Part shown: positions 32,730-40,210 of the stretch, in pieces
Layout of the letters: each line of letters begins with the position of its first letter
Position numbering within the stretch: position 1 is the first letter of the stretch
DNA from: SZUA-368 sp028533045
GTDB taxonomy: Bacteria > Spirochaetota > Spirochaetia > DSM-2461
Length of the DNA stretch: 64,000 bases
Assembly: GCA_050031985.1 (NCBI GenBank)
Contig: JBNAIG010000026.1
Coordinates: forward strand, 19,790-83,789
Direction: 5' to 3'
The notes under the pieces: model-generated
The model's input: the letters and a program-made list of their open reading frames with translations, nothing else
Databases searched by the model: none
What the model was told of the DNA's origin: nothing
Program-made: the position numbers and the translations under genes

Positions 32730-33032
32730 TTACACTTCCATACCGTCAATGGTAAGGAAGTCGTCAAAGGTGTACTTCTTTTTAAGTACCGTTTCGCCTT
32801 CCTTAAGGATATAATAGTCTTCCGTGATACCGTAGATTTTGGTTTCTTCCCTGGAGTTGCCCTTGGTTTTGCTGTTGTCCTTGGTTTCAACCGTTACTAC
32901 CGTACCGATTTTAAGCCGGTCATTAAGAAAATCTTCAATTTCTTTGGTTACGGTTTTTTTGATCTGTACCAGGTCACTATAGGAACGTCCGGAAAAGAAC
33001 TCCTTCATTTCGTTGTCTAAACTCTTTGCCAT
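32730..33032 (-). CDS. Small conserved-type hypothetical protein
   Basis: 100 residues with AGGAG before the ATG. N-terminal helices (NEMKEFFSGRSYSDLVQIKK, KEIEDFLNDRL) are followed by a small beta-rich part (GTVVTVETKD, YYILKEGETVLKKKYTFDDF). Soluble, no signal peptide. I recognise no family. The first ~45 residues look like a coiled dimerisation helix. It stands alone between the regulator and a secreted protein gene. Confidence 0.65.
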   Translation of the reverse strand: MAKSLDNEMKEFFSGRSYSDLVQIKKTVTKEIEDFLNDRLKIGTVVTVETKDNSKTKGNSREETKIYGITEDYYILKEGETVLKKKYTFDDFLTIDGMEV

Positions 33033-33193
33033 TAGATATACTCCTTTGCATTAATAATAATTCAAGACTCAGGCTTGTCAAATGAATTTGCTTGGTTTCT
33101 TTTATTACTATAGCCCCACTTCCCCTATTTGTCAGTTTTTAAGGAAAGGGATATATTAGTTGTGACTTTGAGATTCCCTTTGAGAGGACAATT

Positions 33194-33697
33194 ATGAAAC
33201 TATCCCTAAAGAAATTACTACTTTGTTTGTTTTTACTACTGACCATGGGGCTTTTATCCGCTGGTGATTTATATGTGACTCCCGCAGAAGAACTTGTTTA
33301 CCGGTTCAGGACTCAATCGGGCAAGGTCTGTGCCATTGCTATGGAGAAGTCAGGAGCTTATTTGGTCTACCGCTATGGAACAGAGGACAATGTGGAATTG
33401 CAGTTCCCTGAGAGTCTGGAGAAGTCTTGGGATCTTTTTACCTATGAGTGGGAAGCCCGGGGTGCCGCTAATTTAGGCTTTACCTATGACAGTGTGATTT
33501 TTATCAATAAGGGGTACGAATATACAGTGTACTATTGCGACTACTTTAGTGATGAAGAGATAAGCACCTGTATAGAGATTAAATCACCCGAGGGTAAGCT
33601 GATTCGTATTGAAGGACTCCCAAGCTCAGTTCAGGGCGATATAACTCAACTCAAGAAGGGGAAATATCCCCTACGTGTTGTTAAACCGGATTATTAG
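33194..33697 (+). CDS. Exported hypothetical protein
   Basis: 167 residues. Signal peptide KKLLLCLFLLLTMGLLSAGD with a cleavage site near residue 24. The mature part is short and beta-rich (CAIAMEKSGAYLVYRYGTED, VIFINKGYEYTVYYCDY, ending LKKGKYPLRVV). It contains two Cys that could pair in the periplasm (VYYCDY and STCIEI). Function unknown. The 3' end overlaps the convergent MATE gene by 17 bases. GAGAGG lies before the ATG. Confidence 0.65.
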   Translation: MKLSLKKLLLCLFLLLTMGLLSAGDLYVTPAEELVYRFRTQSGKVCAIAMEKSGAYLVYRYGTEDNVELQFPESLEKSWDLFTYEWEARGAANLGFTYDSVIFINKGYEYTVYYCDYFSDEEISTCIEIKSPEGKLIRIEGLPSSVQGDITQLKKGKYPLRVVKPDY

Positions 33698-35096
33698 AAA
33701 TCGATTTTTTCCCATCCGGTTTTTCCAAAGGTCCAAAAATCTTTCCCGGTACAAAGGAGTAATAGAGCACTATGGCCGCAATTACCGTTAAAAGATTGGA
33801 AAGGGGGATGGTTACCCAAACCGCGTAAGCTCCAATGGCGGGAAGGAAGGTTTTAAGAAGGATGACTGCGGGAACCCGAATCCCCCACAGGCGGATAATC
33901 GACATGATCATGGTGGCTTTGGTTTTTTGAAAGGAGTTAAAGATACCGCTGAAGGTCTGAAAAATCCCCCAGGGAATAATCCCCCAACCGCATACCCGAA
34001 TATAATCGACCACATGTTCCGTAATAATTGGATCACCCTTGGAAAGAAAGCTTCCCACCGGTCTGAGAACCAGCTGTATAAGGAAGGCGCACACCGTACT
34101 GAACACAACCGTATAAACCATACCGTTACGTATTATTTTCTTCATCCGTTCCAGCGCTCTGTTGCCCCAGTTCTGTGCCAGAAGGGGAACTATAGACTGA
34201 CCAATAGCTGTGGCGGGATCCCAGAAAATGGTATTAATCTGATTTCCTATGGCAAAGGCGGCCACCACTTCGTAGCCAAAGCTTACGATCAAAGAGTTAA
34301 TAAGAAGGTGCCCCAGAGGTGAGCTGCCCATGGAAAAAGAGAGGGGCGAGCCGACTCTCAGGAGCTTTTGCCACTGTTTTAGATTGGGCTTTTTGAAAAG
34401 ATGGAGGAAGTTCAGGTCAAAATTGTGGTCTTCCCTGTGGTAGAGAACCATGATGATGAGGGCCTGGAAGACTTGGGTTAGCAAAGTGGCATAGGCCAAT
34501 CCGGCAATTCCCATTTTATAAACATAGATAAGAAGGGTGTTAAGGAGGGCATTCAGTACCAGGCCCACCATGGTCATATAAAGGGACATTCTCATCTTGC
34601 CTTGGGAGTTATAGAAGGAGAGGTAGAGTTGGAAGAGAAGGGCGAAAATCAGGCTGAGGAAACGGATTTTCGTATAGATAGAAGCCTGACTGAAGAACTC
34701 TCCCGAAGTCCCTAGTAACCTAAGGAGACTGTCGGAGAAGAGGAGCCCCCCGACCGTCATCAGGATACCCAAAATAATCATGAGAAGAAGGAGTTCTTTG
34801 GCAAAGGAAGACGCCCGTTCCCTGTCACCCTTGCCAATTTCCTTGGCGATGATACTCACTCCCCCCAGGGAAAGTCCCAGGCCGATGTGAAGAAGTGCCA
34901 TAAAGAGAGGACCCACAAACGCGATGGAAGCTACCTGCAGTCCTCCCAATCGGGAAGCAAAAATTATATCGACCATATCGTAGGAGGTACGTAAAAGAGC
35001 AGAGAGCATAATGGGGGCGGATAAGCGGAAGAGAAGCTTATTTATGGGTTCTGTTAAAAGGTTAGCACTATTTTTCTTTTTCATAAGCTCCTTCAT
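33681..35096 (-). CDS. MATE-family exporter, paralogue of the one at 25656
   Basis: 471 residues, about 12 membrane spans. The N-terminus (LTEPINKLLFRLSAPIMLSA, IIFASRLGGLQVASIAFVGP) follows the same pattern as the MATE protein at 25656-27041. GLSLGGVSIIAKEIGKGDRE is the family loop after helix 2. An ATG at 35084 (with AAGGAG three bases upstream) is an alternative start that would remove four residues. Substrate unknown; MATE pumps commonly exchange cations or metabolites. Confidence 0.9.
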   Translation of the reverse strand: MKELMKKKNSANLLTEPINKLLFRLSAPIMLSALLRTSYDMVDIIFASRLGGLQVASIAFVGPLFMALLHIGLGLSLGGVSIIAKEIGKGDRERASSFAKELLLLMIILGILMTVGGLLFSDSLLRLLGTSGEFFSQASIYTKIRFLSLIFALLFQLYLSFYNSQGKMRMSLYMTMVGLVLNALLNTLLIYVYKMGIAGLAYATLLTQVFQALIIMVLYHREDHNFDLNFLHLFKKPNLKQWQKLLRVGSPLSFSMGSSPLGHLLINSLIVSFGYEVVAAFAIGNQINTIFWDPATAIGQSIVPLLAQNWGNRALERMKKIIRNGMVYTVVFSTVCAFLIQLVLRPVGSFLSKGDPIITEHVVDYIRVCGWGIIPWGIFQTFSGIFNSFQKTKATMIMSIIRLWGIRVPAVILLKTFLPAIGAYAVWVTIPLSNLLTVIAAIVLYYSFVPGKIFGPLEKPDGKKSISNNPV

Positions 35097-35129
35097 TGTT
35101 ATATCACAAAATTGTCCAATTATTTTTCG

Positions 35130-35159
35130 TTGACCGTTAAAGAAATGTAATAGGATAAT
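35130..35159 (+). promoter_or_regulatory. Promoter of the TRAP operon
   Basis: TTGACC (35130-35135), 18-base spacer, GATAAT (35154-35159). A 5' untranslated hairpin (GTCCG...CGGAC, about 35169-35191) and GGAGGAAG SD follow before the dctP start. Confidence 0.6.
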
Positions 35160-35214
35160 AACTTATCGTCCGTCGCAAGTCAAAGCGGACGGCTAAAAAT
35201 TCTCGGAGGAAGTT

Positions 35215-36240
35215 ATGAGAAAATCTTTAACTAAAATGGTAATTTTTGGATTACTGCTCCTTTCTATGGTTGTAAGCTGTTCTAAAAAAGAAGCTGCAGC
35301 TCCTGCAGAAAAGGAAGTCATTACTCTGGTCGCTGCTTCAATGTTCGACTCTACTCACCCTTTTAACAAATGTTACGAAAAGTTTGGTGAATTGGTAAAC
35401 GAATATCAGGACGAAGTGGTTATTGACCTTCAGATTAGTGAAAGCAAAGCTCTTGGTGTTGAAACTGACTTTTTCAGATTCATGAGCCAGGGAGAATCTG
35501 TGGACATCGCTATTCTGGCTCCCGGTAACATTTCCAAAAGAATCCCCAGTATTGCCATTGTAGATATGCCCCTTATTTTTAAGAGTGTTGAGCACAGAAA
35601 CAAGGTTCTTGCCAGTGAGCATTTCGCTCCTATCGCGCAGGAAGCCATCGATAAGGGTAACATTCGAATCATCGGTTTTGCCGGTGGTGCCAGCCGAAGC
35701 ATCATTTCCAACTACGCCATTACCGACATGGATACCCTCCAGGGTTTTAAACTTCGTGTAATGGGTGCTCCCATCTGGGCTAAAGTATTCGATTCGGTAG
35801 GTGCTGTACCTTCCGTAATCGCTTACGACGAAGTTTACAGTGCTGTTCAGACCGGTGTAATCCAGGGTCTGGAAAACGAAAAAGTGGGATTCTCTTCCAT
35901 GAGATTCTTCGAAGTAGCTCCTCACTACACCATGAATGAGCATGCTATTACCGTTAGACCTCTCTTTATCTCTGAATCTACTTTTAAGAAATTGTCTCCC
36001 ACCGTTCAGGCTGCCGTACTTAAAGCCGGTAAAGAAGCCGGTGAATACGGTTCCCAGTACGAACTTGACATGGCTGACGCCGAATTGGCCAAGCTTGTAG
36101 ATGCCGGTCTTGCCTATGCTCACGAGTTCTCCGACGAGGACAAGGCTGAGTTTAGAAGAAGAGCAACTCCCGCTCTTATGGAATTCGTTGAAGAAAACGG
36201 TTTCACCGATCTCTACAATGCTATTCAGTCTGTAGAATAG
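35215..36240 (+). CDS. TRAP transporter substrate-binding lipoprotein, DctP family
   Basis: 341 residues. Lipobox LLSMVVSC (Cys ~22) anchors the binding protein. The fold is that of DctP: ITLVAASMFDSTHPFNKCYE at the start of the domain, FFRFMSQGESVDIAILAPG, and the conserved carboxylate-binding Arg region LQGFKLRVMGAPIWAKVFDS near residue 175, followed by VIAYDEVYSAVQTGVIQGLE. The ligand is probably an organic acid such as a uronate or dicarboxylate. First gene of dctPQM; an intercistronic hairpin behind it should raise its level relative to the membrane subunits. Confidence 0.92.
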   Translation: MRKSLTKMVIFGLLLLSMVVSCSKKEAAAPAEKEVITLVAASMFDSTHPFNKCYEKFGELVNEYQDEVVIDLQISESKALGVETDFFRFMSQGESVDIAILAPGNISKRIPSIAIVDMPLIFKSVEHRNKVLASEHFAPIAQEAIDKGNIRIIGFAGGASRSIISNYAITDMDTLQGFKLRVMGAPIWAKVFDSVGAVPSVIAYDEVYSAVQTGVIQGLENEKVGFSSMRFFEVAPHYTMNEHAITVRPLFISESTFKKLSPTVQAAVLKAGKEAGEYGSQYELDMADAELAKLVDAGLAYAHEFSDEDKAEFRRRATPALMEFVEENGFTDLYNAIQSVE

Positions 36241-36247
36241 TCTTATC

Positions 36248-36280
36248 AAAGGATGTCTCTTGCGGGGGGCATCCTTTTTT
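36248..36280 (+). terminator. Intercistronic attenuator-type terminator between dctP and dctQ
   Basis: AAAGGATG pairs with CATCCTTT around a 14-base loop and runs into six T residues, eight bases after the dctP stop and 14 bases before the dctQ ATG. Confidence 0.75.
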
Positions 36281-36293
36281 AAAAAGGTTTAGA

Positions 36294-36776
36294 ATGAATT
36301 TGTATAAGAATATTATGAATAAAATGTACCGGGGGCTGGTATACTTGCAGACCTTTTTGATGTCTGTTCTTCTTCTGATCGTATCTATTCAGGTACTAAC
36401 CAGACTGCTACCCTTTCTTCCCCATTTTCTATGGACCGAGGAAATCGCCCGGTTCCTCCTCATTTGGGTTATTTTTCTGGGTGCTTCCATTGGTATACGG
36501 GAAGGCACTCACTTTACCGTTAGCCTCCTGCAAAAGAGCAAGTCCAAAGTGGTAAACAAGATTTGGGATCTTGGTGTCCTAGTGGCCTTGACCGCCATGT
36601 CCGCCATTTTTGCTATTCGAGGTTTTAAATACGCCAAAGTTATGATTTGGGATATTTCCGATATCGCTCAGATCTCCATGATTTGGGTGGGAGCCGCCAT
36701 TCCGGCTTTTGGAATCCTGTCCCTGCTTTTTATTATAGAAATGTTTGTTAATCAATTTAATAAGGAAGGTCGCTAG
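36294..36776 (+). CDS. TRAP transporter small permease, DctQ family
   Basis: 160 residues with four predicted membrane helices (~17-37, ~52-70, ~87-107, ~125-148). The family motif is visible: LTRLLPFLPHFLWTEEIARF with WTEE(I/L)AR before helix 2 and WVIFLGASIGIREGTHF after it. DctQ couples the binding protein to the DctM channel. The stop is two bases before the dctM start. Confidence 0.92.
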   Translation: MNLYKNIMNKMYRGLVYLQTFLMSVLLLIVSIQVLTRLLPFLPHFLWTEEIARFLLIWVIFLGASIGIREGTHFTVSLLQKSKSKVVNKIWDLGVLVALTAMSAIFAIRGFKYAKVMIWDISDIAQISMIWVGAAIPAFGILSLLFIIEMFVNQFNKEGR

Positions 36777-36778
36777 TT

Positions 36779-38077
36779 ATGGGTCCCTTAGGAATTGCCC
36801 TTTTGTTATTCGGAGTTTTTCTGCTCCTCGTATTTCTCAAAGTACCCGTGGCCTACGCTCTGGGATTGGCCTGTATCCCTGTTATTCTCGTAACCGATCA
36901 TGTCTCTTTCTTTGCCTTGATCGACCGGGTTTACAGCTCGTTCAACTCTTTCCTATTGCTTTCTGTTCCCTTCTTTTTGCTGGCGGCAAACCTTATGAAC
37001 TCCAGCGGGGTAACGGAAAAACTGATGAAAATGTCCCGTCATTCGGTCGGTCACCTTCCGGGCGGTTTGGGGCACGTAAACGTATTCGTAAGTATGCTTT
37101 TTGCCGGTGTATCCGGTTCATCCACCGCCGATGCGGCCGGTATTGGTAAAATCCTAATTCCCCAGATGGTTAATGAAGGCTATGACCGGAAGTTTTCCAT
37201 TGCCATTACCGCCTGTTCCAGTGTAATGGGTGTTATTATTCCCCCCAGTATTCTCATGCTTATTTGGGGCGGTACCATGTCTATTTCGGTGGGTTCCCTT
37301 TTTATGGCGGGAATTATTCCCGGTGTTATGCTGGGGCTTTCCATGATGATTACCGTTTACGTGTATGCGGTAAAATATAAGTACCCCGTGTATAGTAAGT
37401 CTAATTTTGTTGATTTCCTCAAAGCCTTTGGCGAGGCCCTTCCCGGGTTAATGACACCTCTTATCATTCTGGGTGGGATTACCTTTGGCTGGTTTACCCC
37501 CACTGAAGCTTCGGCCATTGCCGTACTTTATACCATGGCTTTGGGATTCATAAATAAAACCATTACTATTAAGAAGTTTGGCAAGATCCTTAGCGATACG
37601 GCTCGACTGGCAGCAATTTCTCTCTTTTGTGTGGGAACAGCTTCTGCCTTTAGTTGGCTTCTTTCTTATCATAAAGTGCCCTATGCTCTGGTGGAAGCTA
37701 TTTCCGCCCTCTCTATTGGACCGGTGGGGATCACTTTGATTGTGGCTCTTATCTTTCTGGTTGTAGGGCTTTTTATCGATGCTATTCCGGCGATCATTAT
37801 TATGGGGGGTGTTCTGTACCCCATTGCTCTGGAAGCGGGAATTCATCCCATCCACTTTTCCATTATTGGTGTTGTGGCCCTGGGATTCGGGCTGGTAACT
37901 CCTCCTTACGGATTGTGTCTGCTTATTGCGGCGCGGATTGGTGAAGAGAAGGTACATAATGTTCTTAAGGATGTCGCTATTATTCTGCTTCCCATGTTCC
38001 TTATTCTTCTTCTCATTTGTTTAATACCGGGAATCTCCTTAGCACTTCCCAAGCTAATTACTCCGCAGTTTATGTAA
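36779..38077 (+). CDS. TRAP transporter large permease, DctM family
   Basis: 432 residues, about 12 membrane helices. Ion-coupled transport channel of the TRAP system. Signature regions: FLLLSVPFFLLAANLMNSSG, VSMLFAGVSGSSTADAAGIG, SSVMGVIIPPSILMLIWGG and FTPTEASAIAVLYTM, all typical DctM elements, including the paired Na+-binding glycine-rich loops. Ends at 38077 and is followed by a strong terminator. Confidence 0.95.
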   Translation: MGPLGIALLLFGVFLLLVFLKVPVAYALGLACIPVILVTDHVSFFALIDRVYSSFNSFLLLSVPFFLLAANLMNSSGVTEKLMKMSRHSVGHLPGGLGHVNVFVSMLFAGVSGSSTADAAGIGKILIPQMVNEGYDRKFSIAITACSSVMGVIIPPSILMLIWGGTMSISVGSLFMAGIIPGVMLGLSMMITVYVYAVKYKYPVYSKSNFVDFLKAFGEALPGLMTPLIILGGITFGWFTPTEASAIAVLYTMALGFINKTITIKKFGKILSDTARLAAISLFCVGTASAFSWLLSYHKVPYALVEAISALSIGPVGITLIVALIFLVVGLFIDAIPAIIIMGGVLYPIALEAGIHPIHFSIIGVVALGFGLVTPPYGLCLLIAARIGEEKVHNVLKDVAIILLPMFLILLLICLIPGISLALPKLITPQFM

Positions 38078-38096
38078 ACTGTACTTTTTTCTCCTG

Positions 38097-38124
38097 GACC
38101 GGACATTTTTGTCCGGTCTTTTTT
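38097..38124 (+). terminator. Terminator of dctPQM
   Basis: GACCGGAC and GTCCGGTC form a perfect eight-pair stem around ATTTTT, followed by six T residues. Confidence 0.9.
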
Positions 38125-38179
38125 GCATTCAGACCTTCCCTTTACTATACTTAACACTTGTACGGGGAGGTAGGTTTCT

Positions 38180-38430
38180 GTGAATAATAAAAAGACAATC
38201 GGTTTTATGACTCGCCCCATCGGGACTCCCGTGGGGTTTGCTATATGGCAAGGTGTGCGCCAGGCGGCTAAAAAGCATAATACCAATCTTATCACCATTG
38301 ACTCCGGCGTGGTCGGGGCCGGGGGCACATTGCTCTACGAGCTTTTTAAAAAACAGAATGTCGACGGCGTCCTTACCTGGGCTTCCAATCAGATTAATGA
38401 GTTCACCTGTTACTATGAGAAGCAGATAAA
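38180..38430 (+). pseudogene. 5' fragment of a LacI-type/periplasmic-binding-like sensor gene, truncated by the IS
   Basis: Starts at a GTG with GGGAGG upstream. About 84 residues remain: MNNKKTIGFMTRPIGTPVGF followed by AIWQGVRQAAKKHNTNLITI, SGVVGAGGTLLYELFKKQNV and DGVLTWASNQI, the first half-domain of a periplasmic-binding fold without a DNA-binding head, as found at the start of spirochaete sensor proteins with GGDEF or kinase outputs. The frame runs into the left end of the IS982-type element at 38431. The remainder of the gene is not found on the other side, so the break was accompanied by a deletion or rearrangement. Confidence 0.8.
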
Positions 38431-39406
38431 AGGCCGAAATTCGAGTTTTAATGGACTATTATAAAACTTCCTCTCATTGTATAATTTGTTTATGGACAAA
38501 AACATACGATGGGAGGAAGTATGAATATAGTAGGATTATACACGATTATTGATGATTTTTTCAAATCCATCCAACATGAAGAGGTTTGGAAATTAGTAAG
38601 CAAATCGTTCAACGGGAAAAGAGGCCCTAAACCGAAACTCTCTCTTCCTGAAGTCGTAACTCTCAATATAATAAGATTTTACACTAGATCAATAGATCTT
38701 AAATCATTCCACAAATTGGTATTAGATCGTTATCAGGATGAATTTCCGAATATGCCAAATTATGAGAACTTTTTGAAAGCAACCAATAAATCCTTTACGG
38801 CTATGATACTATTTCTTCAGTTTCTTCTTTTCTTAGGAAGACAAAAATGTAGAACAGGGATTCATTTCATTGATTCCACATCTCTTCAAATCTGCAAAAA
38901 TTACAATATTTATAGGAATAAAGTTGGCGAAGGGCTTGCAAGTCGGGGGCGATCTACAAAGGGATGGTTCTTTGGCTTCAAATTACATGGGGTTTGTAAT
39001 GATGAAGGATTTTTAGAAGACATTATGTTTTCTCCTGGTAGCCCTAATGATAAGAACTTTTTAGAACCCATGAGTAGAAAAATCCATGGAACGCTTGTCG
39101 GTGATGCAGGGTATCTCGTTAAGGAAGAAGTGTTTAAACGAGTTCTTGACTCAGTTGGGAGATTGTTTATTGCTACCAGGAAAAATATGAAACGTGTGAT
39201 GACAAAGGAACAGAGCATTCTCTTTAAAAAAAGAAGCAAGATTGAAACAATATGGGGAATCCTGAAGGAACGATTCCTTTTAGAAACCAATCTCCCGAGA
39301 AGCATTACTGGCTTCTTCAGGCATTACATTTACTCAATCTCAGCATGGTGCTTTAAATCTCTTTTTAAAGAGAAGCTCTTATTGGTATAAACTCGAAATT
39401 CGGCCT
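38431..39406 (+). mobile_element. IS982-family insertion sequence
   Basis: About 976 bp bounded by imperfect inverted repeats: left AGGCCGAAATTCGAGTTTTA (38431-38450), right (read inward) AGGCCGAATTTCGAGTTTAT. One transposase gene fills it. No target-site duplication can be recognised, since the left flank is the truncated sensor gene and the right flank is the start of a second copy of the 58-residue gene. Confidence 0.85.
38521..39390 (+). CDS. IS982-family transposase
   Basis: 289 residues from the ATG at 38521, with GGGAGGAAG upstream; the ORF could start four residues earlier. DDE-type transposase: GIHFIDSTSLQICKNYNIYR (first Asp, ~124), STKGWFFGFKLHGVCNDEGF (the GWFYGFKLH hallmark of IS982), GTLVGDAGYLVKEEVF (second Asp, ~198), and the Glu in RSKIETIWGILKERF. 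All catalytic residues and the C-terminal region are present, so it may be active. Confidence 0.92.
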   Translation: MNIVGLYTIIDDFFKSIQHEEVWKLVSKSFNGKRGPKPKLSLPEVVTLNIIRFYTRSIDLKSFHKLVLDRYQDEFPNMPNYENFLKATNKSFTAMILFLQFLLFLGRQKCRTGIHFIDSTSLQICKNYNIYRNKVGEGLASRGRSTKGWFFGFKLHGVCNDEGFLEDIMFSPGSPNDKNFLEPMSRKIHGTLVGDAGYLVKEEVFKRVLDSVGRLFIATRKNMKRVMTKEQSILFKKRSKIETIWGILKERFLLETNLPRSITGFFRHYIYSISAWCFKSLFKEKLLLV

Positions 39407-39432
39407 CTTAGATAATAATCAATAACTTTCAT
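39407..39432 (-). pseudogene. Second copy of the 58-residue gene, cut after six codons
   Basis: ATGAAAGTTATTGATTAT repeats the first six codons of the gene at 25240-25416, then the sequence passes into the IS end. SD and hairpin are intact, so the remaining promoter could read out into the IS. Confidence 0.75.
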
Positions 39433-39581
39433 TTTCTTTGCTCCTTGGGGCGGTGCCCCGGTTTGTTTTTTTCGTAAGGTTGGCCAGCCTACATACTATA
39501 CCTACGAGCAAAAACGCGAATTCCGACAAGAATTCTCAAAAAAAGTGAAAAAAGTTTTGAAAAGGGGGGGTATCGGCGGGA
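39415..39581 (-). repeat. Duplicated 167-bp leader, copy 2
   Basis: Four mismatches to 25399-25565 over equal length. The differences lie in the upstream AT-rich and G-rich part; the promoter-to-start portion is identical. Confidence 0.9.
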
Positions 39582-39675
39582 TTTTACGCTTTGCTCGGCG
39601 CTGTGCACCATCGTGGGGGGGACGGTGTTTTCTGATTTTGGGGAGAGGAGTGCGGGGTATGGCGTGTTAAGACTC
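39582..39675 (+). other. Short gene-free spacer
   Basis: No coding frame, terminator or promoter recognised. It contains a run of seven G residues and joins the duplicated leader to the GC-rich element. Confidence 0.5.
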
Positions 39676-39797
39676 GCCTTCCAGTCACCGGCGTCCTGCC
39701 GGTTCCTTCCAGGCCCGTCGAAGAGCTGACGTTGACATCCTGTTAACTTTCCCTCCCTGGTCGGTCGGCGCTCTTCTCGGATCTCGTCCTTCCCCTT
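39676..39797 (-). repeat. GC-rich tRNA-associated repeat element, distant copy
   Basis: Read on the minus strand, downstream of the initiator tRNA: GGGGAAGGACGAGATCCGAG (resembling the inverted 3' end of that tRNA), later CCTGGAAGGAACCGGCAGGA and CGCCGGTGACTGG. The order matches 10977-11095 (AAGGACTTGAACCGAG, CCTGGAGCGCAAACCGGCAG), with an extra ~50 bases in the middle. Confidence 0.55.
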
Positions 39798-39851
39798 ATT
39801 TTATTGGTATTTTCACTGTCAGATCTTTCGGCAAACTGTGAGGTTTATAAC

Positions 39852-39880
39852 AAAAAAAGAGCAAGGTAAAACCTTGCTCT
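39852..39880 (-). terminator. Terminator of the initiator tRNA gene
   Basis: Minus strand AGAGCAAGG and CCTTGCTCT form a nine-pair stem followed by seven T residues. Confidence 0.88.
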
Positions 39881-39889
39881 TTAAAAACT

Positions 39890-39962
39890 TAGCAGGGGAA
39901 GGACTCGAACCTCCGGCCTTCGGGTTATGAGCCCGACGAGCTGCCAACTGCTCCACCCTGCG
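39890..39962 (-). tRNA. Initiator tRNA-fMet (CAT)
   Basis: 73 bases: CGCAGGG acceptor with unpaired first base (C1 opposite T72), D arm GAGCAGTTGGCAGCTC, anticodon stem TCGGG/CCCGA giving the three consecutive G-C pairs of initiators, loop CTCATAA, T loop TTCGAGT, discriminator A. CCA is not encoded. Promoter and terminator are both clear. Confidence 0.96.
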
Positions 39963-39976
39963 TCGTGTGCTGGACT

Positions 39977-40005
39977 AATATAGAGCTTTGCCAAATAATT
40001 GTCAA
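39977..40005 (-). promoter_or_regulatory. Promoter of the initiator tRNA
   Basis: TTGACA (40000-40005), 17 bases, TATATT (39977-39982); the tRNA starts 15 bases further on. Confidence 0.85.
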
Positions 40006-40210
40006 TGGCATAATTAAAAAAAGTTTAAAAAAAAGAAAAACCCTTCTTTGGGGGCCTAAAAAAGAAGCAAAAAGCTACATTTTCTAAATAATATATAAAA
40101 AAAACATAAATTAGTCACATGAGCTCTTGAAAGTCTTTGCCTTTTTATATGATTATGTTTAAACTTAAATTGTATACAATCCTAAACTTGGTTAAGGAGA
40201 TTTAAAAAAT

